A DNA stretch of 64,000 bases from Burkholderia mayonis (GTDB taxonomy: Bacteria; Pseudomonadota; Gammaproteobacteria; Burkholderiales; Burkholderiaceae). The stretch is from positions 1,116,001 through 1,180,000 of the forward strand of contig NZ_CP013387.1 in assembly GCF_001523745.2 (NCBI RefSeq), read 5' to 3'. Below are positions 17,074-25,609 of this stretch, piece after piece. The first letter of the stretch is position 1. Each line of letters opens with the position of its first letter. Under the pieces are notes generated by a model, which worked only from the letters and a program-made list of their open reading frames with translations, was not told the origin of the DNA and searched no databases. The translations under genes were made by a program, and so were the position numbers.

Positions 17074-17661
17074 GGTTGCTCCGTGTAGTGGAACCGGATG
17101 CGGCGCGAGCCGAAGCGACGCCGCAGGTTCGACCCTAACGCGTCGCGCGCCGTCCATCGTTACGAATGCTGTAACGGCTGTTACGGTGCTCGATGGCCGT
17201 GCAGAAAGGAAAATTAATCTGGATCTATCGAAATTGATCTTTCGATAGCCTTTATTTTTGATGACGCCGATTGCATTGGAATGGGTAAAAAATACCGATT
17301 TCGTCTATTTTGCACGCAGGTCGTTGTTGTTTATACGCAACCGTCAAGACGCTGACACAGAAGAATGCTCGTACCGACTCCGCCAAAAATACAGTGTCAA
17401 GAAGCCAAAAACGTTATATAAAACAAATACTTATAAGGCGCTAGCATTTCTATTATTTCTAGTTCTGGAAAAGCTTATTTCTTTATTCGCGAATGGCGGC
17501 CCTAGGGTACACCCCTAAACTCACGGTTCCCATAACGGGCAACCATCCGGGCGCGGCCATGCAGGTAGTTTTGCAAGCCGATGTGGCGCTTCCGGGCGGT
17601 TGCAGACCGTTTATCGAAACGAGGTCGCAAGGCCTACCTTTTTAAAAAGGGAGCTCCACGC
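17074..17661. promoter_or_regulatory. long AT-rich leader before the major porin
   Basis: A 588-base gap with much lower GC than its surroundings from about 17200 to 17500. It must hold the porin promoter; TATAAA-like boxes occur near 17417. A short frame at 17258-17518 has no ribosome site or known homology and is not called. A 14-bp palindrome CCTTTTTAAAAAGG (17637-17650) overlaps the start of the GGGAG ribosome site and could modulate translation. Confidence 0.4.
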
Positions 17662-18786
17662 ATGAACAAGACTCTGATTGTTGCAGCAGTTGCTGCATCG
17701 TTCGCCACCGTTGCACACGCACAAAGCAGCGTCACGCTGTATGGCGTGCTCGACGCGGGCATCACGTACCAAAGCAACGTCGCGACGCCGTCGGGCTCGG
17801 GCAAGTCGCTGTGGTCGGTTGGCTCGGGCGTCGACCAAAGCCGCTTCGGTCTGCGCGGCTCGGAAGACCTGGGTGGCGGCCTGAAGGCGATCTTCACGTT
17901 GGAAAGCGGCTTCAGCATCGGCAACGGCAAGTTCCAGAACAACGGCGGCATGTTCAACCGTCAAGCGTTCGTCGGTCTGTCGAGCAACTACGGCACGGTC
18001 ACGCTGGGCCGTCAGTACGACGCAACCCAAGACTACCTGTCGCCGCTGTCGGCAACGGGCACCTGGGGCGGCACGTACTTCGCACACCCGCTCAACAACG
18101 ATCGTCTGAACACGAACGGCGACGTCGCAGTGAACAACACGGTCAAGTTCACGAGCGCGAACTACGCTGGTCTGCAATTCGGCGGCACGTACTCGTTCTC
18201 GAACAACTCGCAGTTCGCGAACAACCGTGCTTACAGCGCGGGCGCTTCGTACCAGTTCCAAGGCCTGAAGGTCGGTGCTGCGTACTCGCAGGCTAACAAC
18301 CCGGGCGTGAACACCGTGGGTGCGACGGACCCGCTTACGGGCCTCAGCCTGAACGGCTCGAACGTGACGAACGTGCAAGGTCGTTCGCGCGTGTACGGTG
18401 CTGGCGCAAGCTACGTGTACGGCCCGCTGCAAGGCGGTCTGGTGTGGACGCAATCGCGTCTCGACAACCAGGCTAACGGTTCGCCGACCCTGCGCGCGGA
18501 CAACTACGAAGCCAACGTGAAGTACAACCTGACGCCGGCTCTGGGTCTGGGTGCTGCTTACACGTACACGAACGCCAAGGTGAATGGCGAAAGCGCGCAC
18601 TGGAACCAAATCGGCGTTCAAGCCGACTACGCTCTGTCGAAGCGCACCGACGTGTACGCACAGGCTGTGTACCAGCGTTCGTCGAAGAACGCGAACGCGT
18701 CGATCTACAACGGCGACCTCAGCACGCCGTTCAGCACGTCGATCAACCAAACTGCAGCGACGGTTGGTCTGCGTCACCGCTTCTAA
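17662..18786 (+). CDS. omp38: major outer-membrane porin, Omp38/OpcP-like
   Basis: A 374-residue trimeric porin. The signal peptide MNKTLIVAAVAASFATVAHA is followed by QSSVTLYGVLDAGI. RFGLRGSEDLGGGLKAIF and FNRQAFVGLSSNYGTVTLGR are the diagnostic loops, and the end YAQAVYQRSS...VGLRHRF has the C-terminal Phe. From memory it is very close to Omp38 of B. pseudomallei and OpcP of B. thailandensis. Codon use differs from neighbours (more AAC, CAA, GCT, CTG), as in highly expressed genes. It is monocistronic, with a strong terminator 28 bases after the stop. Confidence 0.92.
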   Translation: MNKTLIVAAVAASFATVAHAQSSVTLYGVLDAGITYQSNVATPSGSGKSLWSVGSGVDQSRFGLRGSEDLGGGLKAIFTLESGFSIGNGKFQNNGGMFNRQAFVGLSSNYGTVTLGRQYDATQDYLSPLSATGTWGGTYFAHPLNNDRLNTNGDVAVNNTVKFTSANYAGLQFGGTYSFSNNSQFANNRAYSAGASYQFQGLKVGAAYSQANNPGVNTVGATDPLTGLSLNGSNVTNVQGRSRVYGAGASYVYGPLQGGLVWTQSRLDNQANGSPTLRADNYEANVKYNLTPALGLGAAYTYTNAKVNGESAHWNQIGVQADYALSKRTDVYAQAVYQRSSKNANASIYNGDLSTPFSTSINQTAATVGLRHRF

Positions 18787-18813
18787 GGGTGATGGCTGGC
18801 TTGTCCAGTCTCG

Positions 18814-18839
18814 AAAAGGCGCCTTCGGGCGCCTTTTTT
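18814..18839 (+). terminator. terminator of the major porin
   Basis: Stem AAAAGGCGCC with its complement around a TTCG tetraloop, followed by a run of six T. Confidence 0.9.
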
Positions 18840-19128
18840 CATGGTGCGCCCAGCATGGGCGCACTTATATGGACGCCTCCCGGTTTGCCAGGTGATATTC
18901 GTGTTCGGCGGACAGGATCAGGCTGCAGACTTATATCCGGCCTACGGTGCGGATGTCGGTCCGCTGACCCTGATGGAATTTGCTGGGGAAGGCCTCAACT
19001 CCTGGAAGTCCTCGAAGGACCTACGCCCATTCAGGCTTGCTTGCCCACGGTCCGACCTGTTTTGCCATCACGCGTACATCAACCTGCGCAACCTATTGGC
19101 GACCCATTCCCTATAGTGAGTTGAACAA
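18840..19128. other. unassigned gap before the IS region
   Basis: About 290 bases between the porin terminator and the IS110 fragment. Short frames occur on the plus strand, but none has a ribosome site or recognisable homology. It may be an old insertion-sequence end. Confidence 0.35.
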
Positions 19129-19362
19129 TTACGCGGCTCGCGCCGCGTCGCCGGGTTCGTACGTGCGATCGTGAGCAAGAAGCGCCCAGATCGTGCGCGC
19201 GATTTTGTTCGCCAGAGCGACGACCACCACGTTGAACGGTCGTCGCGCGAGCAGTCGTTGCAGCGCTTCGCTCAAATGCTTAGCGCGTGCGAGCACGGCA
19301 CGCGCACCGTGAATCAGCAAAGTACGCATGTAGATGTCGCCGCGCTGATATGACTCCCGATG
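19129..19362 (-). pseudogene. IS110-family transposase, C-terminal fragment A
   Basis: About 75 residues of the IS110/IS1111 transposase C-terminus: QRGDIYMRTLLIHGARAVL and RPFNVVVVALANKIARTIW, with a natural stop at 19129. It reads on the minus strand and is cut off on its upstream side where the IS21 element begins. All catalytic N-terminal parts are missing. Confidence 0.8.
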
Positions 19363-19376
19363 TCAATCTGGTGTCA

Positions 19377-19520
19377 ATGATCGCCGCTATGGAGCCAAAC
19401 CGGGATCGGCGTATTGGCGCCACCTCAGGATCGGCGTAATGGAGCCAGCGGATGATCGCCGTATTGGCGCCACCCCAGGATCGCCGTAAAGGCGCCAGCC
19501 GATGATCGGCGTAATGGCGC
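19377..19520 (+). repeat. multiple left-end repeats of the IS21 element
   Basis: Five spaced copies of a repeat with the consensus GATCGSCGTAWTGGCGCC, at about 19377, 19412, 19431, 19451 and 19472-19500. Two more lie inverted at the right end (about 21998-22042). They are expected transposase-binding sites. Confidence 0.75.
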
Positions 19521-19597
19521 CCCCCCCGCCGTAATCGGGAACGCGTTTCGAACTTCCATCAACTGGTTACCCTTCGAGCTTTTTGCTCGGAGGGGCC

Positions 19598-21142
19598 GTG
19601 AGTAACCGGAGGTTCGAAGTGTTTGAGTACCGCCAAGTCCTCGCGCGCATGCGCCAGGGCGATTCCGATCGCGACATCGCCCGCGCCGGGCTGATGGGCC
19701 GCAAGAAGTTAGCGACCATCCGCCAGGCTGCCCTCCAGCACGATTGGCTCACCCCCACCCGGCCACTGCCCGATGACGCCGTGCTGGCCGGCATGTTCGG
19801 CCGCAATCCGCAACTGCCGCGCACCTGCGTGTCGACGCTGGAGCCGTTTCGCGAGTTGATCACGCAATGGTTCCACGCCGACATCCAAGGCACCACGATC
19901 CACAGCGCGCTGCAGCGCAATCACGGCTACAGCGGCAGCTACTCGGCCGTGCGGCGCTTCCTGCAAGCGCTGGTCGTCGAGCGCGGAGTTCCGGCCACCA
20001 CGGTGCTCGACTTCGCACCGGCCGACGCCGTGCAGATCGACTTCGGCGCCGGCCCGCAACTGCTCGACGCCGCCGGCAAGCCAGTCAAGACCTGGTTTTT
20101 CGTCGCTACGTTGTGCTGGTCACGCCACCAATACGCAGAGCTCGTGCTCGATCAAACGGTAGCGACGTGGCTTGCTTGTCACCGCCGAGCATTCGACTGG
20201 TGGGGTGGCGTCCCGGCGCGAACCGTGATCGACAACGCCAAGTGCGCCATCACACGGGCCTGCATGTATGACCCGGAAGTTCAACGCTCCTACGCCGAAC
20301 TGGCCGAAGGGTATGGCTTCAAGATCGATGCATGCCCGCCGCGTGACCCACAGAAGAAGGGGATCGTCGAATCAGGAGTCAAATACATTAAGAAGTCCTT
20401 TGCTCCTTTGCGCGAGTTTCGTGATCTCGCCGATGCCAACCGTCAATTGCGCGAATGGATCATGAGCGAAGCCGGCAATCGCCTACACGGCACGACGCGC
20501 GAACAGCCGCTGGCGCGCTTTGCGCTCGAGCGATCGTTACTGGCGGCGTTGCCCGATGTGCCGCCGGTGCTCGCTGAATGGACCAAGGTCAGCGTGCACC
20601 GCGACTGCCACGTGCAGTTCCATAAAGGGCTGTACTCGGCGCCGTGCAAGCTCGTGGGCCAGACGTTGTGGCTCAAGGCGACGGACACCACGGTGCAACT
20701 GTTTCGTGAGCATGAGCTGGTCGCCGCGCACCCGCGGCTACATCGCCCTGGCGCTCGCTCCACCGTGCGTGATCATCTGCCGCCCGAAGCCCAGGCTTGG
20801 CAGATGCATGACCCGCAATGGTGTTTGGCCGAAGCCAAACGCATCGGCCCGGCTTGCCATGCCGTGATCCTCGCGTTGTTCAACGATCAAGTGCTGGTCA
20901 ACTTGCGGGGCGCGCAGGGCATCTTGCGGCTCGAAGCGAAGGTCGGCGCCGCTCGTCTGGAAGCCGCCTGTCAGCGCGCGATGTCCTTCAGCAGCCCGCG
21001 CTACCGCACCATCAAGACGATCCTCGACAAGGGCCTGGATCAACTGGCCGAGCCCGTCCAGCCCGATCTGATCGACGTCGCCGACACCTATGCCCGCGGC
21101 GGCCGCTTCTGCCGTGACCTGCCTTCCATGATGAGCCACTGA
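19598..21142 (+). CDS. istA: IS21-family transposase IstA
   Basis: A 514-residue DDE transposase. The N-terminal HTH (YRQVLARMRQGDSDRDIARA) is followed by the integrase core: first Asp in VQIDFGAG, second in TVIDNAKCAI, and the Glu in GIVESGVKYIKKSF. The C-terminal beta domain (LYSAPCKLVGQTLWLK) is typical. The GTG at 19598 follows GGAGGGG and gives the usual N-terminus. Full length and intact. IstB follows after nine bases. Confidence 0.92.
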   Translation: MSNRRFEVFEYRQVLARMRQGDSDRDIARAGLMGRKKLATIRQAALQHDWLTPTRPLPDDAVLAGMFGRNPQLPRTCVSTLEPFRELITQWFHADIQGTTIHSALQRNHGYSGSYSAVRRFLQALVVERGVPATTVLDFAPADAVQIDFGAGPQLLDAAGKPVKTWFFVATLCWSRHQYAELVLDQTVATWLACHRRAFDWWGGVPARTVIDNAKCAITRACMYDPEVQRSYAELAEGYGFKIDACPPRDPQKKGIVESGVKYIKKSFAPLREFRDLADANRQLREWIMSEAGNRLHGTTREQPLARFALERSLLAALPDVPPVLAEWTKVSVHRDCHVQFHKGLYSAPCKLVGQTLWLKATDTTVQLFREHELVAAHPRLHRPGARSTVRDHLPPEAQAWQMHDPQWCLAEAKRIGPACHAVILALFNDQVLVNLRGAQGILRLEAKVGAARLEAACQRAMSFSSPRYRTIKTILDKGLDQLAEPVQPDLIDVADTYARGGRFCRDLPSMMSH

Positions 21143-21151
21143 GATCCCGAC

Positions 21152-21934
21152 ATGAATCCGATTCCCGAACTGAGCCCGATGCTCAAACAACTGCGCCTGT
21201 CCGGCATCCTCGACTCGCTCGAGCAACGTAACCGCCAAGCCATCGACGGCAAGCTCGCCTACACCGAGTTTCTCGCGCTGCTAATCCAGGACGAGATCGC
21301 CCGGCGTGAGCACAAGAAGCTGAGCACGCGGCTGGCGCGCGCGAGCTTCCGGCCCGGCAAGACGCTCGAGTCGTTCGACTTCGATCGGCTGCCCAAACTG
21401 AACCGCGCCGTCATCCAGGACCTGGCCACCGGCCGTTACCTACAGGAGAACGCCAACGTGCTGATCGCCGGCCCCACCGGCGTCGGCAAGTCGCATCTGG
21501 CGCAGGCGCTGGGCCACTGCGCCGCGCGTCAGGGGCACGACGTGCTGTTCCTCACGCAAACCAAGCTGCTCAACACGCTGCATGCCGCGCGCGCCGTCGG
21601 CAACTACGAGCGCCGGCTGCAGCAACTGGTGCGCGTGCCGCTGATCATCGTCGACGACTTCGCCCTCAAACCCATCACGGCGCCGCATGACGAAGCGTTC
21701 CACGACCTCGTCGCCGAGCGTTATGAGCGCCGCGGTTCACTGGTCTTGACGAGCAATCTGGACTTCAGCGAATGGGGCGACGCGTTCCCGGCCAACCGCA
21801 TGCTCGGCGCCGCCACCCTCGACCGGCTGCGCCACGGCGCCTACCGGATCATCCTCGACGGCGACAGTTATCGAGTGCCCAGACAGTTATCGAGTGCCCA
21901 AATCGATGCCGGAATCGCCTGTTTCAGGCATTGA
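21152..21934 (+). CDS. istB: IS21-family helper ATPase IstB, altered C-terminus
   Basis: A 260-residue AAA+ ATPase that remodels DNA for IstA. The Walker A motif is GPTGVGKSHLAQALG, Walker B is LIIVDDFAL, and sensor I is LVLTSNLDF. A perfect 19-bp tandem duplication (21863-21881 and 21882-21900) lies near the end. It shifts the frame so that DSYRVP is followed by RQLSSAQIDAG... instead of KSMPESPVSGIEKRGKN, which the unduplicated sequence would give. Only the tail is affected; the ATPase core is complete. Confidence 0.9.
   Translation: MNPIPELSPMLKQLRLSGILDSLEQRNRQAIDGKLAYTEFLALLIQDEIARREHKKLSTRLARASFRPGKTLESFDFDRLPKLNRAVIQDLATGRYLQENANVLIAGPTGVGKSHLAQALGHCAARQGHDVLFLTQTKLLNTLHAARAVGNYERRLQQLVRVPLIIVDDFALKPITAPHDEAFHDLVAERYERRGSLVLTSNLDFSEWGDAFPANRMLGAATLDRLRHGAYRIILDGDSYRVPRQLSSAQIDAGIACFRH
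21863..21900 (+). repeat. 19-bp tandem duplication inside istB
   Basis: GACAGTTATCGAGTGCCCA occurs twice in direct succession. Because 19 is not a multiple of three, it changes the IstB tail. Confidence 0.9.
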
Positions 21935-22051
21935 AAAACGCGGCAAAAACTAGCATTCTTGACGGCGTTCGAAACTGCGTTTCCCAACCCTTCCAAGTGG
22001 CGCCTTTACGCCGATCTTCCCAGGCTCCATTACGCCGATCCGTGACACCAG

Positions 22052-22323
22052 GTGCTTCGGTAGCGCTCGGCTCGGCAATTGGCAGCTTGGCCGGGTCTGG
22101 TGCCCAGGCAGCATTCGAGCGGAGGCAGCCGCTGTTGCTGGGCATCACCAAGCGCGGCGACACGTACTTGCGGACATTGGTGGTCCACGGGGCGCGCGCG
22201 GTGGTTCGCTACCTTGCCGACAAAGATGATCGGTTCTCGGGCTGGCTTCGCCGTCTCCTGATGCGGCGGCACAAGAACATCGCCGTCGTGGCAGTCGCGA
22301 ACCACAATGCCCGGATCGTCTGA
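22052..22323 (+). pseudogene. IS110-family transposase, C-terminal fragment B
   Basis: Reads on the plus strand: LGLVPRQHSSGG-like (frame from about 22079), then after a frameshift near 22125 LLLGITKRGDTYLRTLVVHG and RRHKNIAVVAVANHNARIV. The next codon is TGA where the family has Trp (IVWALL), and ALLTRG continues after it. It differs from fragment A and points the other way. The N-terminal part is missing. Confidence 0.8.
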
Positions 22324-22723
22324 GCATTGCTGACACGAGGCACTACGTTCCGATCGGATTACGCGTCGTCTGGCGTCGCCGTGTAATCCGATCGGTTTGA
22401 TAAGAACAGTTCTCCCCAGAGGTTGCTCAGGCAGTCACGACGTGATGACAAGATAGGTTGGACCGGGATCGAAAAACTCTGCCCTCCCACAGGCGCTTCG
22501 AGCGCGAGGTGGTGATTAGAGTCCGATCAGCAGATTCCATCAGGGGCAGAGGCAGCGTAACGCGCCTCGCAACAGTCCGGATGTATGGCCGCAATCTCGA
22601 TCATCGAGCCGTCATCAACGAAGGCCTGGCAAAACAGGGGCGTCCGTGTATGGGGGAGGGGATCGGTCAGACCACCTGACCGCCCCTATTCCGATTACTG
22701 CGCCGATGTCGAGCGCGTTGCGT
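22324..22723. other. non-coding remnant with inverted repeat
   Basis: Region after the IS110 fragment. A 13-bp inverted repeat, CCGATCGGATTAC at 22350-22362 and its complement at 22383-22395, brackets 20 bases. The rest shows no gene; it probably includes the end of the old IS110 element. Confidence 0.45.
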
Positions 22724-22729
22724 GGAAAC

Positions 22730-22766
22730 AAAAAAGCGAGGGCTGCATACGCATCCGCGCTTTTTT
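22730..22766. terminator. bidirectional terminator before rnk end
   Basis: AAAAAAGCG pairs with CGCTTTTTT around a 19-base loop. It lies about 100 bases past the rnk stop and could serve transcripts from either side. Confidence 0.6.
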
Positions 22767-22863
22767 CTTGATCGTCGGGTGTCGTAGGCGGCACGAGGGT
22801 GCCGGCGTTCGCGTGCAAGGCCGGCGGCGTTCCGACAACCGTGGGGCGCCCGGGGCTGCCAGT

Positions 22864-23262
22864 TCAGTGCGTGTAATCGCCGCTCGCTTCGGGCTGGTAG
22901 ACGATTTCGGCGATTTTCAACGTCGCGTCCGCGCCGCCCGGAAGCGTGATCTTCACCTGCTCGTCACAGCGCGCGCCGAGGAGCGCCATGCCGACCGGCG
23001 AAAACACGTTCAGCCGGCCTTGCTCGAAATTGGCGGCGTCCGGATAGACGATGGTCCAGGTCATGTCCTGGCCGGCGGCCTCGTCGATCAGCTTGATCTG
23101 CGAGTTCATCGTCACGACGTTCGCCTGAATCTTGTCAGGTTCGACGATATCCGCGCGCTCAAGCAGCGTATCGAGCATTTCCTGATAGCGTGGGTTGCGT
23201 TCCGCGTGCCTTTCGAGGCGCGCGACGTCGAGTTCGGTGAGCTGGTAAATCCTGTTTTTCAT
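22864..23262 (-). CDS. rnk: regulator of nucleoside diphosphate kinase (Rnk)
   Basis: A 132-residue protein of the Rnk/GreA-GreB C-terminal family. The N-terminal helical part (LTELDVARLERHAERNPRYQ) is short, and the FKBP-like C-terminal half carries the SPVGMALLGARCDEQVKITL motif that docks on RNA polymerase near the secondary channel. The ATG at 23262 is preceded by GGAGACTGTC; a TTG four codons upstream is less likely. It is a single gene, read away from the DUF4148 gene. Confidence 0.88.
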   Translation of the reverse strand: MKNRIYQLTELDVARLERHAERNPRYQEMLDTLLERADIVEPDKIQANVVTMNSQIKLIDEAAGQDMTWTIVYPDAANFEQGRLNVFSPVGMALLGARCDEQVKITLPGGADATLKIAEIVYQPEASGDYTH

Positions 23263-23775
23263 GACAGTCTCCAAATGATCGGCTTGGGTGGCGTGGCCAA
23301 CCTGCGGGATCGCCCGGAGCCTGGCTGACGCGGCTCCGGGATGGGGCTGCTGTCAGGTCAAGCGCCGGGCCGCGGCGAGCGGCGCCGCAAGCGTGCTTCG
23401 AAGGAGGGGGCACATCGCGACGGAGGCCACGGCCGTGCACGAACCGCGTGGGCGGCGCGCAAAGCAAGCGTGGAAGATCGGTGTGCGCATGATCGGGGCG
23501 ATGAAGCAACGGATGAGACAAATTTTACAAATATACAACAAAACGACAGATCAGACAGCCTGCAGGCCGTTCCGCCGGGCTGCTGCCCATTGTTGCCGAT
23601 ACGATGCTTTTAACGACCTTTCGATCGTGATACGGCTGGTAATTATTGTCATTGGTGCAACGCTGTATGTCCAAACTAGGGGTTTCCCCGCGTTGTGCCG
23701 GTAACTAGACTGGAATCAATCGCTTAGGGCAACGATGCCTGAAGCGACGCAAATACAACATTCCGGAGGTTAATC
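23263..23775. other. divergent intergenic region
   Basis: About 510 bases between rnk and the DUF4148 gene. GC falls between 23510 and 23700, where promoters are expected. I see no gene or strong hairpin. Confidence 0.4.
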
Positions 23776-24117
23776 ATGAAATCGTTCGTCTATGCAGCCG
23801 TCGCCGCTTCGATTCTCGCCATGCCGCTTGCTTCGTTCGCGCAAGCCGACCAGCAGCAGCCGCTGACCCGCGAGCAAGTGAAGTCCGAACTCGTCCAACT
23901 TGAGCAGAACGGCTACAAGCCCGAATCCGGCGAAACCCAGTACCCGGCAAACGTCCAGGCTGCATCGCAACGCATGCAACCTGCGCAGCAGACGCTTACG
24001 CACGCCGACACGAGCGGCTATGGTGTACAGGCGACTGGCGCGTCGGAATCCGGCGGCCGTGCGAGCATGTCGCCGACGTCGCCGTCGTTCGGCCATTCGG
24101 TCTACTTCGGCAACTGA
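23776..24117 (+). CDS. DUF4148-family exported protein
   Basis: A 113-residue protein with a clear signal peptide (MKSFVYAAVAASILAMPLAS ending in FAQA). The DUF4148 core follows: QQPLTREQVKSELVQLEQNG and YKPESGETQYPANVQAAS. The rest is Ser/Gly-rich. The family is widespread in Burkholderia as small, stress- or growth-regulated periplasmic proteins without known function. GGAGGT stands eight bases before the ATG. Probably monocistronic, with a terminator downstream. Confidence 0.88.
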   Translation: MKSFVYAAVAASILAMPLASFAQADQQQPLTREQVKSELVQLEQNGYKPESGETQYPANVQAASQRMQPAQQTLTHADTSGYGVQATGASESGGRASMSPTSPSFGHSVYFGN

Positions 24118-24261
24118 GACGAGCGGGCCGAATTCGCGCCCGGCGGCGCCGGGCGCCCGTCAGCAAACGTGAAGAGGTCGATTCTATAAACCGCGAGCCG
24201 GCATGATGCGCCGAGCTCGCGATACAGGAGCCGAACCTCCGTCGCCGCATTCCGGCGGCTT

Positions 24262-24292
24262 TGCCCAGACGCGCAGCGTTTGGGCATTTTTT
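24262..24292 (+). terminator. terminator after the DUF4148 gene
   Basis: Stem TGCCCAGACGC with GCGTTTGGGCA (one G-T pair) and a three-base loop, then TTTTTT. Confidence 0.7.
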
Positions 24293-24314
24293 GATGGATG
24301 CCGCCGGCGCGCGC

Positions 24315-24779
24315 TTACTGCGAATGCACGGCGGCGGGAATTCCGTGGATGTAATGCTCCAATTGATCGATCGTGAACTGCTGGTCGGCGATCACGCTCT
24401 TCACGAGATCGCCGATCGACACGAGACCGATGAGTCTGCCGTCGTCGAGGACGGGCAAGTGGCGCATCCGGTGTTCCGTCATCAGCGCCATGCATTCGTC
24501 GCTCGTTTGCGTCGGTTCGACGTAGCGCACCTTCGACGTCATGATTTCCTCGACGCGCGTCGCTTTCGACGAACGGTCGAGGAGTACCACCTTGCGTGCG
24601 TAGTCGCGTTCCGTCACGATGCCGGCAATGTCCGCGCCGTCCATCACGAGCAGGGCGCCGATGCTCTTTTCAGCCATCAGCTTGATCGCGTTATAGACGG
24701 AATCGGACTTTTCGATCGTGTGAATCGTGCGTCCCGAATCAGGCTTGGACCTGAGAATATGTGCGACGGTGAGGCTCAT
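24315..24779 (-). CDS. two-CBS-domain protein
   Basis: A 154-residue cytosolic protein made of a CBS pair: first SKPDSGRTIHTIEKSDSVYN to IAGIVTERDYARKVV, second IMTSKVRYVEPTQTSDECM to LIGLVSIGDLVKSVI. CBS pairs bind adenine nucleotides or other metabolites. Stand-alone forms of this length (YrpA/HRP1-like) are stress-related sensors in many bacteria. It is transcribed away from ribA, with 167 bases between the starts. Confidence 0.9.
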   Translation of the reverse strand: MSLTVAHILRSKPDSGRTIHTIEKSDSVYNAIKLMAEKSIGALLVMDGADIAGIVTERDYARKVVLLDRSSKATRVEEIMTSKVRYVEPTQTSDECMALMTEHRMRHLPVLDDGRLIGLVSIGDLVKSVIADQQFTIDQLEHYIHGIPAAVHSQ

Positions 24780-24946
24780 ACGCTGTCTCCCTTGGCTGGG
24801 CGATTCGCGAAAGGCGGCGCGCGGCCGCCGCGTCGGGTGAAGCGTTCAGTATAAATCCGTGTCCGCGGGCGGGTGCGTCCAGTTTGCAGATTAGCGGTAA
24901 ACTCCGTGCACTCGCTATCCAGAACATTCCTTAATTCTTTCGTTTG

Positions 24947-25609
24947 ATGCATTCCATGATGTCTTCGCATCCTGAATCGCCGCAGCCTGACGACGGCGCC
25001 GCGCCCGAGTGCGTGACGCTTGTCGCCACGGCGACGCTTCCCACCCGCTACGGCACTTTCACGTCGTATGCGTTTCGCGTCGTGGGCGGCGATGCCGAGC
25101 ACCTCGCGCTCGTGATGGGCGGCGTCGCCGAGCAGCGGTCGGTGCTGACGCGGCTTCATTCCGAATGTCTGACGGGCGATGTGTTCGGCTCGTATCGATG
25201 CGATTGCGGCGAGCAACTCGATCTCGCGTTGCGCTACATCGCCGCCGAGGGGCGCGGCGTACTGCTGTATCTGCGCGGGCACGAAGGCCGCGGGATCGGC
25301 CTGAGCAACAAGATCCGTGCGTACGCGCTGCAGGAGCAGGGGCGCGACACCGTCGAGGCGAACCTCGACCTCGGCTTGCCGGACGACGCGCGCGAGTACG
25401 ATTCCGCCGCCGCGATCCTGAGGATCCTGAAGGTTACGTCGGTCCGGTTGATGAGCAACAATCCGAAGAAGTTCGACACCCTCGTGCGGCATGGCATTCC
25501 AGTCTGCGAGCGCGTCGCGCTCGCGGTGCCGGTGCGTGAGGAGAACGAGCGCTATATCCGCACGAAGCAACTCAAGTTCGGCCACTATTACTTCGACGAA
25601 AACGAGTAG
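24947..25609 (+). CDS. ribA: GTP cyclohydrolase II
   Basis: A 220-residue enzyme that opens GTP to the first riboflavin precursor. The zinc ligands are in [19 protein letters not shown] (Cys, then Cys-x-Cys), the catalytic stretch is [13 protein letters not shown], and the GTP-binding end includes [12 protein letters not shown] and the terminal [13 protein letters not shown]. It is the stand-alone RibA type without a RibB domain. ATG 24947 is used here; in-frame ATGs at 24956 and 24959 are possible. The 3' end overlaps the convergent unknown gene by 38 bases. Confidence 0.93.
   Translation: MHSMMSSHPESPQPDDGAAPECVTLVATATLPTRYGTFTSYAFRVVGGDAEHLALVMGGVAEQRSVLTRLHSECLTGDVFGSYRCDCGEQLDLALRYIAAEGRGVLLYLRGHEGRGIGLSNKIRAYALQEQGRDTVEANLDLGLPDDAREYDSAAAILRILKVTSVRLMSNNPKKFDTLVRHGIPVCERVALAVPVREENERYIRTKQLKFGHYYFDENE

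Larger units (their letters stand above)
19368..22051. mobile_element. IS21-family insertion sequence
   Basis: About 2.68 kb. The ends share CTGGTGTCA (19368-19376; complement TGACACCAG at 22043-22051), and inside each end lie several copies of a GATCGGCGTA(A/T)TGGCGCC-type repeat, as in IS21 elements with multiple terminal binding sites. It encodes IstA and IstB. No target duplication is visible: flanks beyond either possible end do not match. Confidence 0.85.

Noticed and set aside
17258..17518. 86-codon frame in the porin leader
   Set aside because: AT-rich DNA, no ribosome site, no homology seen; more likely leader DNA.
18841..19116. 91-codon frame after the porin terminator
   Set aside because: Starts inside or just after a terminator, has no ribosome site and no recognisable family.
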